Of a stretch of DNA of 64,000 nt, positions 25,449-35,005 are shown piece by piece. Source of the stretch: Sphingomonas sp. FARSPH (lineage in GTDB: Bacteria > Pseudomonadota > Alphaproteobacteria > Sphingomonadales > Sphingomonadaceae); the NCBI RefSeq assembly GCF_003355005.1, contig NZ_CP029985.1, forward strand, positions 973,501 to 1,037,500. The letters run 5' to 3'. The translations under genes and the position numbers were made by a program. Positions within the stretch are counted from its first letter, which is position 1. Every line of letters begins with the position of its first letter. A model generated the notes under the pieces. That model was not told where the DNA came from, did no database searches, and saw only the letters and a program-made list of their open reading frames with translations.

Positions 25449-26867
25449 ATGAGCGCTTTTACCCTGATCAGGAACGCCTGGATCATATCGAACGATGACC
25501 AGATCGGTGATCTGCGGCGTGGGTCACTGCTGATACGAAACGGAGAGATCGTCCAGATCGCGGAGGACATCGAACAGCCCGAGGGGTGCGACGTCATCGA
25601 GGCGGACGGCTTCCTCGCGATCCCGGGCTTTGTCGACGCACACAAGCACCTCTGGCAGGCGGCGCTGCGCGGCATCTGCGGCGACATGACGCTGCTCGGC
25701 TATTTCGAAACGATCCGGCAGAATTACATTGCCTCCTATCGTCCCGAAGACGTTCGCGTCGGCAATTATGCCTGCGCGCTGGAGCTTCTGAACAGCGGTT
25801 CGACATCCGTACTCGATCATTCGCACTGCATCATCACGCCCGACCATGCGGACGCCGTGGTCGAGGCCACCCTGGATGCCGGCATTCGCGGCGTGTGGGC
25901 CTATGGCTATTGTCCGGTCTGGGAGAGCGACGCCTTCAGGAAACAGGAAGACCGGATCGCCGACGCGTATCGGATCCGGCAGCGTTATTTCGCCTCGGAT
26001 GACAATCTGCTGCGCATGGGCGTCGCGATCACCGAGCAGCAGTTGTTGCCGTTCGAATATACCGAGATGGAGGTTCGATCGGCGCTCGACATGAACGTCA
26101 AGTGGACCGCACACACCCATTGCGGCAACGGCGCCGCGCCTATCTCGCGCGGCATCTACAAGCTCTATGCCAAGGACCTCGTGAACGAACTGGCGATCCT
26201 GTCGCATTGCAATGAATTCACCTTCAACGACTTCGTGATGATGAACGAGGTCGGCGCGCATTTCGCCAGTTCGCCCGATTCCGAAATCTACATGGGGATC
26301 ACCAAGCCGGTAAACTTCATCGAGGCGATCGCGGCCGGCACGCCCGTATCGCTGGGAACCGATACGGTAAGCTGCATGTCCGCCGACATGTTCGCGAACA
26401 TGCGCCTTACGCTCAACTTCGCGCGACACCAGATCAATGCTCCTGCGGCAGCAGGCTTTCAGGCGGTTCTGCATCAGAAGGTCAGCGTGCGCGACGTATT
26501 CCGCATGGCGACGATCAACGGCGCCCGGGCGCTGGGCATCGATCATCTCGTCGGGAGCCTCGTCCCCGGCAAGCGAGCGGACATCCTGCTGATCGATGCC
26601 GGCCAGCCGAACCTCGCCCCCATGACCGATCCGATCGCGAGCCTCGTCCTGCAGGGTCAGGTGTCGAACGTCGACACGGTCCTCGTCGACGGCAAGATCA
26701 AGAAGCGTCACGGCAAGCTCGTCGGGGTCGACCTTCAAAAGCTCAATCGCGAGCTGAGCGCATCGCATGCCTATCTTCAGGCCAATACGCATGTCGAAGA
26801 ACGCGACCTGGCTCATGAGGTCGACCGGTGGTCCGATCGTCTGACGGAAGCCGCGGTCGACGCCTGA
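25449..26867 (+). CDS. ATZ/TRZ-type amidohydrolase
   Basis: 472 residues, GGAGAG upstream of ATG 25449. Metal motif IPGFVDAHKHLWQ has H65 and H67 at the same positions as in the divergent paralogue; further ligands are in WTAHTHCGNG, ILSHCNEF and SLGTDTVSCM, and VPGKRADILLID closes the sandwich. The enzyme probably removes an amino or amide group from a ring or hydrolyses a cyclic amide. It is followed by a TonB receptor 143 bases downstream, which may import its substrate. Confidence 0.88.
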   Translation: MSAFTLIRNAWIISNDDQIGDLRRGSLLIRNGEIVQIAEDIEQPEGCDVIEADGFLAIPGFVDAHKHLWQAALRGICGDMTLLGYFETIRQNYIASYRPEDVRVGNYACALELLNSGSTSVLDHSHCIITPDHADAVVEATLDAGIRGVWAYGYCPVWESDAFRKQEDRIADAYRIRQRYFASDDNLLRMGVAITEQQLLPFEYTEMEVRSALDMNVKWTAHTHCGNGAAPISRGIYKLYAKDLVNELAILSHCNEFTFNDFVMMNEVGAHFASSPDSEIYMGITKPVNFIEAIAAGTPVSLGTDTVSCMSADMFANMRLTLNFARHQINAPAAAGFQAVLHQKVSVRDVFRMATINGARALGIDHLVGSLVPGKRADILLIDAGQPNLAPMTDPIASLVLQGQVSNVDTVLVDGKIKKRHGKLVGVDLQKLNRELSASHAYLQANTHVEERDLAHEVDRWSDRLTEAAVDA

Positions 26868-27010
26868 TCTGACACCACGACTTAACCGGGGCCGTCCTGA
26901 CCGGCCTCCCGAAAAATACGCAAAACACAACGACGTTTGTCCAGCCGGCGACGCGCAAAAGCGACGCGCCGGCTGACGATAGGCAACCTGAAACCGAAAA
27001 GGAGGGGACT

Positions 27011-29305
27011 GTGCGTCAACTGGATCGCGCAACATGCTGCACGTTAACGCTTGCTGCTATTCTCACCGCAACAGCGGCGCACGGTCAGACGGTGCCGAGC
27101 ACCACGACAACCGCGCCCGACGTCGCGCCACCCGGCACGACAGGGAAGGACCCGGCGACCGCTGCCGGACAGATCGGCGATATCATCGTCACGGCGCAAC
27201 GACGCGCGGAAAGCACCCAGAAGGCGTCGGTCACCATCCAGGTGATCGGGGGTGACGAACTGGTCAAGTCCGGGCTGACGGCGCCGGCCGATATCTCCAA
27301 GCTGACCACCGGCGTCGAGATCGGCAAGGGGGGCGCCAATACCCAGATATTCGTCCGCGGGGTGGGCAGTTACGCCTATTCTCCGCTGGCTTCCCCGGGC
27401 GTCGCCTTCAACGTCGACGGTGTGTATGTCGGGCGACCCACCGGTGTGGACGGAAACTTCTACGACGTGGCGCGCGTCGAGGTGCTGAAGGGACCGCAAG
27501 GCACCTTGTACGGACGCAACGCCAACGGCGGATCGATCAACGTCGTCACCAACGAGCCCAAGCTCGGCCGGCGCGAAATGGCGCTGAACGTGGAAGCGGG
27601 CAATTATGCCCTGATCAACACGAGTGGCGCGATCAACCTTCCTGTCGGCGATACCATCGCGGTCCGCGCGGCGTTCAACGTGACCAGTCGCGACGGCTAT
27701 CTCTCCGACGATACGTTCGACGATGTCAAGCAGGCGGGACGCATGAGGATCAAGTGGGAACCGTCCGCGGACTTCAGCCTGCTGGTCAACGCGGATTATA
27801 TTCATGTCGGCGGCAGGGGATCGAACGGAGTCTATCTGCCGCGCCGCCCCGGTGCCAGCCCCTATAAGGCCGTGTCCGAGCCGGCGGCGAACGACTATAA
27901 GCAAAGCTTTCCGTCGGCAGCCCCGTTCGCCCCCTTCACCAATCGTCTGAAGAACGAGGCCTATCAGAACAGCGATCTCTACAATGCCAGCGCCTTGCTC
28001 ACCTGGAACCTGGGCTTTGCGACCCTCAACGTACTGCCCGCCTATCGGAAGGGCGACATCAACTATGTCACGAACGACCTCGGCGGGCGTTTCCAGGTAA
28101 CGCAGACATCCGATCAGACGTCGGTCGAGGCCCGTTTGGGAAACACGACATCCGCCTTCACCTGGGTGGTCGGCGGCTTCTTCTTCGACGAAGACCAGAC
28201 CGGCGTCTCCCTCGTAAATAACGGCGATACGCCTGTACCGTTCCTGGGTAACCGGGTCCTCCAGAACTACTATATTTCGTATCAGCCGAAAACGAAGTCC
28301 TATGCGGGATTCGGGCAGACCACGATCACTATCGTCGACGGGCTGCGCCTCCTGGCCGGGCTTCGGTATACGCATGAGCAGGCCAGGGTCGCCGGCTATG
28401 TCGACACGCTCGAGACCAATCCGCCGACCCGCCTGATCAATTTCCCGGGCAGTCGGAGTTTCGACGGCGTGACGTACAAAGTGGGTGTCGAGTACGACCT
28501 CGCTCCGCGCAGCATGTTCTACGCCACTTACAGCACCGGCTTCAAAGCCGGCGGATTTGGTCAGTCCAGTGCGCCCGGAAATTATTACCAGCCGGAAAAG
28601 CTGTACGCCGCGGAGGCGGGTATCAAGAACCGCTTCTTCGACAACCGGCTCGAGCTGAACCTTTCCGGCTATTATTGGAAGTACAAGGACCTTCAGGATT
28701 CGCGGGTCAATTTCGACTCGGCCGGAAACCTTGCCTTCATCACGTTCAACGCCGGCGATGCCACGATCTACGGTGCGACCGTCGATCTGGTGGTGCAGCC
28801 GACGGCGAACGACCGGCTGTCGTTCACCGGCGAGTATGCGCATTCGCGGTATGATCGGTTCATCATCGACACGCCGGCGCCGATCTACCAGCCGGGAAGT
28901 ACCGGATGTCCGACATCGGTGGTTGCCGGCAACATCCGCCAGGACTGCACGGGATATCAGGTCGCGCGACTGCCGGAATGGTCGGGGACGATGTCGTATC
29001 AACATACATTTGATCTGGCGGGCGGCGGCAATGTGGTCGCGGGGGCGAGCGCGAAATATGCCAGTGCCCGATGGATCGGCATCGACTTCATCCCGGCCGA
29101 ACGCGACGGTGCCTACGCCGTTCTGGACGCAGACCTTACCTACACCACGCCCGACGGAACCATGTCGGTCGGCCTCTGGGGACGAAATCTGACGAAGACC
29201 GTGTATTATACCGGCGGCATCCAGCAGGCGTTCATTGCCGGACTGTTCACCGCCAATATCGGCGCTCCCCGGACATATGGCGCGCGCGCGACCTTCAAAT
29301 TCTGA
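27011..29305 (+). CDS. TonB-dependent outer-membrane receptor
   Basis: 764 residues from GTG 27011, supported by GGAGGGG just upstream. Signal peptide ends around AAHGQ; GDIIVTAQRRAESTQKASVTIQV starts the TonB box and plug; VARVEVLKGPQGTLYGRNANGGSINVVTNEP is the plug signature; the barrel ends in TYGARATFKF. This GPQGTLYGRNA type is the FpvA/CirA-like receptor expanded in sphingomonads for aromatic uptake. It sits between the amidohydrolase and TetR genes. Confidence 0.92.
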   Translation: MRQLDRATCCTLTLAAILTATAAHGQTVPSTTTTAPDVAPPGTTGKDPATAAGQIGDIIVTAQRRAESTQKASVTIQVIGGDELVKSGLTAPADISKLTTGVEIGKGGANTQIFVRGVGSYAYSPLASPGVAFNVDGVYVGRPTGVDGNFYDVARVEVLKGPQGTLYGRNANGGSINVVTNEPKLGRREMALNVEAGNYALINTSGAINLPVGDTIAVRAAFNVTSRDGYLSDDTFDDVKQAGRMRIKWEPSADFSLLVNADYIHVGGRGSNGVYLPRRPGASPYKAVSEPAANDYKQSFPSAAPFAPFTNRLKNEAYQNSDLYNASALLTWNLGFATLNVLPAYRKGDINYVTNDLGGRFQVTQTSDQTSVEARLGNTTSAFTWVVGGFFFDEDQTGVSLVNNGDTPVPFLGNRVLQNYYISYQPKTKSYAGFGQTTITIVDGLRLLAGLRYTHEQARVAGYVDTLETNPPTRLINFPGSRSFDGVTYKVGVEYDLAPRSMFYATYSTGFKAGGFGQSSAPGNYYQPEKLYAAEAGIKNRFFDNRLELNLSGYYWKYKDLQDSRVNFDSAGNLAFITFNAGDATIYGATVDLVVQPTANDRLSFTGEYAHSRYDRFIIDTPAPIYQPGSTGCPTSVVAGNIRQDCTGYQVARLPEWSGTMSYQHTFDLAGGGNVVAGASAKYASARWIGIDFIPAERDGAYAVLDADLTYTTPDGTMSVGLWGRNLTKTVYYTGGIQQAFIAGLFTANIGAPRTYGARATFKF

Positions 29306-29315
29306 TCCCTCGGCA

Positions 29316-29355
29316 TTGCCGTGCGTGCCGTTCCTGACGGGCGGGCGCACGGCAA
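29316..29355 (+). terminator. stem-loop after the TonB receptor gene
   Basis: TTGCCGTGCG (29316-29325) pairs perfectly with CGCACGGCAA (29346-29355), eleven bases after the receptor stop. There is no T tract, so it may be a Rho-assisted terminator or a 3' stabilising structure. Confidence 0.5.
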
Positions 29356-29526
29356 CGGCGCCATGCCCGTCCGATCCTGCCCGTTGCATGCAGGATCGCT
29401 GTCCCCTGACGATCGATTCAGGATTGAATCGGCGGGGGCAGGCCATAAGACCAACGCATGACAGTCGATAAGCGAATGCCGATCTCCGCCCGCCACGAGA
29501 CCGAAGGCACGAAAGGGAGAGGTCGC

Positions 29527-30174
29527 ATGAAAGCGTCGCGCACCGACCGTATCCGTGAGAGCACCCGCGCCAAGCTGATCGAGGCCGCAGAGCGGACGAT
29601 GGCGTCGAAAGGAGTCGATGCCACCACGATCGCGGACATCACCGAGGCGGCCGACGTCGGGACGGGCTCGTTCTACAACCATTTCAAGACAAAGCTGGAA
29701 CTCGCGGAGATTATCTTCCGCAGCCACGCCGATGATCTTTACAAAGTGAATATGACTATCTTCGAGTCGGTCGAAGATCCGGCATTGGCGATCGCCTATA
29801 TCCAGAAAATATTCCTGACCAAGGCGGTGCGTGATCCGGTCTGGGGATGGTTCGTCGTCCACGCGACCTCCGACCTTCCGCAGCTCAGCCAGATTTTCGG
29901 CGAAGGAGCGGCAGACCACATTAAACGGGGCCAAGCGCTCGGCCGCTTCACGCCGGTGAACGTCGACGTCGCGGTCAGGATGATCCTGGTCGTGCTCACC
30001 GCGGGGATGCACGATCTGCTGCTTGGGGGAAAGCCGGAGGAGTGGGCGGATGACATCGTCGGATCGCTGCTCCAGATGCTCGGCGTCCCTGCCGATACGG
30101 CGACCGAACTCGGCCGGACGCCTTTGCCGGCCGAGTTCGAACGAATGGCGGACCGGACCTTCAGCGCGGAATGA
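29527..30174 (+). CDS. TetR-family transcriptional regulator
   Basis: 215 residues. The HTH is RESTRAKLIEAAERTMASKGVDATTIADITEAADVGTGSFYNHFKTKLEL, a textbook TetR N-terminus; the C-terminal ligand domain is unassigned. GGGAGAGG upstream of ATG 29527 favours this start over ATG 29458. It is the best candidate to bind the CTCA-N4-TGAG sites at 25180-25201, 25284-25295 and 35949-35960, because it sits between the genes they flank. Its 3' end overlaps the convergent hydrolase gene by 14 bases. Confidence 0.9.
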   Translation: MKASRTDRIRESTRAKLIEAAERTMASKGVDATTIADITEAADVGTGSFYNHFKTKLELAEIIFRSHADDLYKVNMTIFESVEDPALAIAYIQKIFLTKAVRDPVWGWFVVHATSDLPQLSQIFGEGAADHIKRGQALGRFTPVNVDVAVRMILVVLTAGMHDLLLGGKPEEWADDIVGSLLQMLGVPADTATELGRTPLPAEFERMADRTFSAE

Positions 30175-31291
30175 GGCGGTCTGCGAACCAGTCCGCGACG
30201 TACAGGTTCTTCTGCTCGCTATGGTTGTAGATGCAATGGTCGCCATCGGCCCAGACGAGCAGGCGCTTGTCCAGGCTGCTGACCCGCTCGTAGATTTCCC
30301 GCGCGTTTTCGAGCAGGAAGACCGTATCCGGGGTTCCGTGCAGTTGCAGAAACGGAACCCGGACATCGGCAGCGACGCCGGACAGGTCGAGGCCGTCGAT
30401 GATCGCGCGGGCAGCAGCCCGGTCCGGCGAGCCGGTCAACGCTTCGACTTTCGACCAGAATCGCGGATAGCGTTCGGGAAGTTCGGCCGGACGGATCGTG
30501 CCGCCGTTCACACATAACGCCTGCACCGCGGGGATCGAGGCCGCAACCCAGGTGGCCAGCGTGCCGCCCAGACTGTTTCCCCAGACGCCCAGTGTAGTGA
30601 AGCGCGGATCGGCCAGGAGGTGATCCGCGACCGTCCGAAAGGCATCGACGAAGTCGCTGCCCAAATAGAGCCCATGGCGCAATCGGGTTTCGCCTTGCCC
30701 CGGACCGTCGACCAGGAAGGCGGCGATACCATGACGGACCAGCTGATCGGCGCAGAGCGTGTAATCCTCGCGCCACCCGTCGAAGCCGCCGAAGATCATG
30801 ACCACCGGGACGGGCATATCGCCGGCGGGACGCATCAGCCACCCGCACAGCTTGCCGTCGCGCCAGGCAATGTCATGCTTCTCGGTAACGGGATCGTCCA
30901 GCTGCGCGGCAAGGGCGAAGCTTTCGACCATCAGCGCGTGCAGCCGCCGTTTCCGGTCATCGTCGGTCGGTAGCGCCGCCTGCCCGAACCGGAAGCAGGC
31001 GGAGGCGTAGCGATACCAGTCGCGCTGCGACGCCGCATGACGCGCCGCATCGCCCGCGGCGATATTGCGCTGGCCTAGGAACTCCGCGGCGTGCTGCCAT
31101 GCGATGCCTTCGCCGCTCAGGCGGTGAAGATCATGCGCGTCGTCATAGCGCATGCCACCGCCGATCAGGCGCTGAACCGGCATCGATCGTCGATGGCTGG
31201 CTTGCTCGTCGATGAAAGCCCGCTCCTGCGCGGCGGCTTCCGCGGGAGGACGATCGGGATCGTCCCCCATGGTCCAAACGGCTGTCTCCAT
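30161..31291 (-). CDS. alpha/beta hydrolase, possible C-C bond hydrolase
   Basis: 376 residues from ATG 31291. A helical N-terminal cap (about 1-150) precedes the hydrolase core WRDGKLCGWLMRPAGDMPVPVVMIFGGFDGWREDY, nucleophile elbow GVWGNSLGGTLA (Ser) and the acid/His part LQLHGTPD...WADGDHCIYNH. The long N-terminal cap and the elbow resemble FrsA-like esterases and 2,6-dihydroxypseudooxynicotine hydrolase, which splits a C-C bond. As last gene of an operon with a hydroxylase and an extradiol dioxygenase, it could hydrolyse the ring-cleavage product. Four bases separate it from the preceding stop. Confidence 0.82.
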   Translation of the reverse strand: METAVWTMGDDPDRPPAEAAAQERAFIDEQASHRRSMPVQRLIGGGMRYDDAHDLHRLSGEGIAWQHAAEFLGQRNIAAGDAARHAASQRDWYRYASACFRFGQAALPTDDDRKRRLHALMVESFALAAQLDDPVTEKHDIAWRDGKLCGWLMRPAGDMPVPVVMIFGGFDGWREDYTLCADQLVRHGIAAFLVDGPGQGETRLRHGLYLGSDFVDAFRTVADHLLADPRFTTLGVWGNSLGGTLATWVAASIPAVQALCVNGGTIRPAELPERYPRFWSKVEALTGSPDRAAARAIIDGLDLSGVAADVRVPFLQLHGTPDTVFLLENAREIYERVSSLDKRLLVWADGDHCIYNHSEQKNLYVADWFADRLIPR

Positions 31292-31295
31292 CGTG

Positions 31296-32885
31296 CTAAG
31301 CCTGCACGGCCGGTTCACGAAGCATGAGCTTCGCCGCCAGCCCGTCGACCAACCGGTCGAGAGGCTCGTCCGCTTCGACCGCACCATAGACATAGAAGTC
31401 CGGTCGCACGAGGACGGCGAGCGCCTGCGCGTCGTCGAGATATGCCGTGTACGTGCCGTTCACGTCGGACACGCGCCCTGCCCCCTCACCCATGTTGAGC
31501 AGCCTGACATCGAGTTCCTTCAGGATATCCCGCGTCCGCGGCTGCGCGCTCGACACGATGTCGCGACGGGAGATGAGCTGCCACCCGCTGCCGATCACGT
31601 CATCGGCCAAACCTTCGCCGGCATCGGTCCTGATGATGCCCTGTGGCCCCAGTCGGCCCCGAACCGCGGCATTGGCGGGGCCGCTGCCGTCGTCGAGAAC
31701 GCCGGCCTCGAGAATGGGGAATGGCGGCGGCGGCGGCACATTGCCGCTGAAGAACGCTTGATCGCGTGCGGCGGCGGCGACCGGATCGATCGTGCACGAA
31801 ACCTTGCCGAGTGCGACCGCCTGGTCGGTAATCGCATCGACATGGGGTCTGCGCTCGATCATGTGCGTGTCGAGCAATCGGTCGCTCGCCTTGCCGTTCA
31901 GGACCAGATCGAGCTTCCAGGCCAGTTCGATTGCGTCCCGAACGCCCGAGGACATGCCCTGGCCGAGGAACGGCGGCATCAGATGCGCTGCGTCGCCGAT
32001 CAGCAGGCTGCGTCCCGAACGCCACTGCTCGGCGCTCGCCGACCGGAAGGTGTAGACCGTCGCCCGGATCAGCTCCGCCTGTTCCGGCGTCAGCCAGCGG
32101 CTGACGAGGCTCCATACGCGGTCCGGGCTCGTGATCTCCGCTACGTCGTCGCCGGGCATCACCATGAACTCGAACCGGCGATGGGTCTGACCGAGCTGGA
32201 ACAGGCACATCGGCCGCGTGGGATCGCAGATCTGGCCATTGTCGAACTCGAAGTGCAGCGGCATCTTCTGCCGGAAGTCCGTGACGAGCCACTGCTCGTT
32301 GAAGCCCCTGTCTACCATGGCGATGCCGGACAGCGACCGGACGACGCTGTTGGCGCCATCGGCCCCGACGAGATAGCGCCCGCGGACCCGCCGGCGCTCG
32401 CCCGTCAGACGATAGCCGGTCTCTTCCAGAACGCCCTGCGCCAGTTCGACTTCCACCCAGTCGTCACCCTGTTCGACGCCGACCGCGGACCATCCGTGGT
32501 GGACGGCGACGCTTGGCTGGCGCCGGACGGCCTGGTTGAGCGCATCTTCGACATAGGGCTGGTAGATCAGATAATCCGAAGCCCAGCCCGAAATGCCGTC
32601 ATAGCTCCAATCGATGTCGAGCAGCGTCTGCGCGTGCTGGTTACGCCAGCTATACTTTGAACAGCGGAAGGCATCGTCGAGCATCTTCTCGACGGCGCCG
32701 ATCGACTGAAAGCCACGCATGACTTCATGGTCGACGTGGCCGGCGCGAGGCAACGCATACAGGCCGCCGAACCGTTCGAATACGCCCACCCTATGTCCCA
32801 GGCGTCCCAACGCCGCGGCGCTTACCTGACCGACCGGACCGAAGCCGACCTGCACGACATCGAAATGCTCTGTATCGCCGCCCAT
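31296..32885 (-). CDS. MhpA-like FAD-dependent aromatic hydroxylase
   Basis: 529 residues. FDVVQVGFGPVGQVSAAALGRLGHRVGVFER is the FAD Rossmann motif, YLVGADGANSVVR the DG motif and SLLIGDAAHLMPPFLGQGMSSGVRDA the ribose-binding GD motif. That order defines class A flavoprotein monooxygenases (PheA/TfdB, MhpA group), which add one hydroxyl ortho to an existing one using NAD(P)H and O2. Overall resemblance is closest to 3-(3-hydroxyphenyl)propionate hydroxylase. Downstream of an extradiol dioxygenase gene in the same operon, it should supply the catecholic substrate. Confidence 0.88.
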   Translation of the reverse strand: MGGDTEHFDVVQVGFGPVGQVSAAALGRLGHRVGVFERFGGLYALPRAGHVDHEVMRGFQSIGAVEKMLDDAFRCSKYSWRNQHAQTLLDIDWSYDGISGWASDYLIYQPYVEDALNQAVRRQPSVAVHHGWSAVGVEQGDDWVEVELAQGVLEETGYRLTGERRRVRGRYLVGADGANSVVRSLSGIAMVDRGFNEQWLVTDFRQKMPLHFEFDNGQICDPTRPMCLFQLGQTHRRFEFMVMPGDDVAEITSPDRVWSLVSRWLTPEQAELIRATVYTFRSASAEQWRSGRSLLIGDAAHLMPPFLGQGMSSGVRDAIELAWKLDLVLNGKASDRLLDTHMIERRPHVDAITDQAVALGKVSCTIDPVAAAARDQAFFSGNVPPPPPFPILEAGVLDDGSGPANAAVRGRLGPQGIIRTDAGEGLADDVIGSGWQLISRRDIVSSAQPRTRDILKELDVRLLNMGEGAGRVSDVNGTYTAYLDDAQALAVLVRPDFYVYGAVEADEPLDRLVDGLAAKLMLREPAVQA

Positions 32886-33003
32886 CTCGCCATCCTCTCG
32901 CCTTCCGAGGCCGCACGGCCCCGTGCCGCGCCGATACCGGCGCAGCCCATCATCTTCCCGATCGCCATCGATACCTCGCCGGTCCTTGCCGGCGTCGCCT
33001 GGC

Positions 33004-33540
33004 TCAGCCCGGCAGTTGTGCTCCGATCAACACGAACAGGATGCGACATGGCCGGTTCGAACGGTTGGACCAGTTATGGTTCGTGCCGCGCTGGATCATG
33101 ATGTCGCCCGCGCGCATCACCGTCTCGCCCTCGTCCATGACCGCGACGATCTCGCCGTCGAGGACGACGGCGTAATCGAGGGACGGCGTGCGATGCATCA
33201 GGTCTTCCGGACGCCGCTGTGGCATCTTGCCCGCCACATGGGCATCAGGCGGAAACTCGACGATGCGGAACGTCGTGCCCGTGCTTTCTGGCGACAACAC
33301 CACCGGTCCTGCGCTCGGGTCGTCACGCTCCGAGGCGAGCACCACCGGTGTAGCCGATGTCTTCCACAATTCGGTCGTCGCGAACTCTGCGATGCCCATG
33401 ATCGCCTGGGTGTTCGGACAGATCTCGTCCGTCTTGATGTAAGACTTTCCGGCCGCATTCTCGTCGGTAACGATGCGGCGATAGCGCGCCACCGAACCGG
33501 CAACCGGCGTCACCGTCTTCAGGTCGATCACGTCACTCAT
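33004..33540 (-). CDS. cupin-domain protein
   Basis: 178 residues. The C-terminal half has cupin motifs: SLDYAVVLDGEIVAVMDEGETVMRAGDIMIQRGTNHNWSNRSNRPCRILFVLIG, where the G(D)xxxxxxG and H-N-W segments form the second motif. The N-terminal half is less typical. Small cupins in aromatic operons are often accessory dioxygenases, isomerases or sensors; I cannot choose. Preceded by GGAGATGG ribosome site in the 25-base gap from the lipocalin-like gene. Confidence 0.8.
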   Translation of the reverse strand: MSDVIDLKTVTPVAGSVARYRRIVTDENAAGKSYIKTDEICPNTQAIMGIAEFATTELWKTSATPVVLASERDDPSAGPVVLSPESTGTTFRIVEFPPDAHVAGKMPQRRPEDLMHRTPSLDYAVVLDGEIVAVMDEGETVMRAGDIMIQRGTNHNWSNRSNRPCRILFVLIGAQLPG

Positions 33541-33565
33541 AATCCATCTCCTGACAAAAGGTCGC

Positions 33566-34018
33566 CTAGTTGAAGCGTTCCCACTCGATGTAGCTCTTGC
33601 GCGGTTTGCCGCCGATCACCATGACCGGGGTATCCAACTTCAGTCTGTTTCCATTGAAGATACAGATACGCATCATGCGCTGGCCCACGAAATGCGGCAT
33701 GGTCGCATATTCGACGACGTGCGTGACCTGCGAGGTCGCGTCATCGGTTTCGAACGTCCCGGCATAGGCGGTAATCGAGCCGAACGCCCTGGCGCGCTCT
33801 TCCACGGTGCCGCCGTCGAGCGAACGATCCTCGAATGGGGCTCGGTTCTTCTGCGAGAGCATCGCGCTCATCGCACCGCCCTCCGAATAGATCAGAATAC
33901 CGCCACCGTCCTGCGGGTAGCCGAACGGCGGGACATTGTGGTCGGCCGTTTCGCCGTCCGTCAGTGCCCAGTCGACCATCCGCCAACTGCCGATGAGTTT
34001 CGAGCGTAGATCAGGCAT
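33566..34018 (-). CDS. lipocalin-like domain protein
   Basis: 150 residues: LIGSWRMVDWALTDGETADHNVPPFGYPQDGGGILIYSEGGAMSAMLSQKNR followed by AGTFETDDATSQVTHVVEYATMPHFVGQRMMR. This is the lipocalin-like (Lipocalin_5) fold, an eight-stranded barrel that binds hydrophobic ligands. No enzyme residues are evident. Genes like this recur in sphingomonad aromatic and dihydroxybenzoate operons with unknown duties. Nine bases separate it from the dioxygenase stop. Confidence 0.8.
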   Translation of the reverse strand: MPDLRSKLIGSWRMVDWALTDGETADHNVPPFGYPQDGGGILIYSEGGAMSAMLSQKNRAPFEDRSLDGGTVEERARAFGSITAYAGTFETDDATSQVTHVVEYATMPHFVGQRMMRICIFNGNRLKLDTPVMVIGGKPRKSYIEWERFN

Positions 34019-34027
34019 CGCTATCTC

Positions 34028-35005
34028 CTAGATTATGGCGGCGAGCGACCTGGCTCGCGACGCCTCCTGCTCCGTCAGTGGCGTATCGACCTCGTAATTG
34101 TGGACGAAGTCCGGGGGGACGCCGGGCCCCCAGTTGGCGAGGGAGTCGTCGGGATGATAATCCGTCGCAGTCCAGGCGCTGTGGTCGCTGATGTAATCCA
34201 TGTCGGAATAATATTCGAACCAACTGCCCCAAGGGTCCTGGATGTAGTGGAAGAAGTTGGAGCCGATCGTATGCCGGCCGAACCCCCAATCCCCGCCCAC
34301 CGTCGCCGCGGCGAGCAAGGCTCCGCCGCGACCGACCTCGTCCGGATTCCGCACCTGGAAGCTTGCGTGATGGAAGCCGACACCGGGGGATTTGGCGAAC
34401 GCCACGACATGATGGTCGCTCGCCCGCGAACAGCACATGAAGGCGATGATGTCGCCCGATCGATCCGCAAGGCCCATGCCGAGGGCCTGTTCGAAGAAGC
34501 GGATACTCGTCGCCACATCCGGGGTGAACACCAGCACATGGCCCAGACGTAGCGGTTTGGTCGCCGGCGTCGCGGCGCGCGGCTTCATGGCCGACCGATC
34601 CTGCCTGACGATCGCCCCCGGTGCATTGATCGCGAACGGTTCGCCCGCTTCCAGGTCCGGCTCGTCGGGCCGGTCGACGATCTGGATCAGCATGCCGTTC
34701 GGGTCGACGATCCACAGGCCATCGGCGTCGAAGCCTTCCCGGTGTTGCGCGGCCTTTCCGCCGTGCGCTTCGACCCGCTGCGATATCGTGGCGAAGTCGC
34801 GGCGGTCCGCACGAAGGGTGATATGGCTGAAGCGCTTCCTCCCCACCCGTTGCTTCAGGATGATGCTCGGTCGTCGCGAACCGCACGACAGGCTGACGAT
34901 GTCGCCATCGGCGACTGCCCCAAGCCCGGCCAGTTCGTAAAACCGGGTGCCGACCGACAGATCGGGGACGTCAAGGCAGTAGGACTCGAGACCCTTGATG
35001 CACAT
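34028..35005 (-). CDS. type I extradiol dioxygenase (2,3-dihydroxybiphenyl-type)
   Basis: 325 residues, two VOC modules as in BphC and catechol 2,3-dioxygenase. The Fe(II) triad is visible in the second module: H156 (PLRLGHVLVF), H212/H213 (GFHHASFQV) and E264 (SWFEYYSDMD). The enzyme cleaves a catechol next to the diol, giving a yellow semialdehyde or dienoate. GGAGAGGC precedes ATG 35005. The frame stays open upstream to 35269, but the N-terminus at 35005 fits the family. Its first 151 bases overlap the upstream FAH-type gene in another frame. Confidence 0.9.
   Translation of the reverse strand: MCIKGLESYCLDVPDLSVGTRFYELAGLGAVADGDIVSLSCGSRRPSIILKQRVGRKRFSHITLRADRRDFATISQRVEAHGGKAAQHREGFDADGLWIVDPNGMLIQIVDRPDEPDLEAGEPFAINAPGAIVRQDRSAMKPRAATPATKPLRLGHVLVFTPDVATSIRFFEQALGMGLADRSGDIIAFMCCSRASDHHVVAFAKSPGVGFHHASFQVRNPDEVGRGGALLAAATVGGDWGFGRHTIGSNFFHYIQDPWGSWFEYYSDMDYISDHSAWTATDYHPDDSLANWGPGVPPDFVHNYEVDTPLTEQEASRARSLAAII

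Noticed and set aside
27044..29446. 800-codon minus-strand reading frame
   Set aside because: Antisense to the TonB receptor at 27011-29305; composition is that of a shadow.
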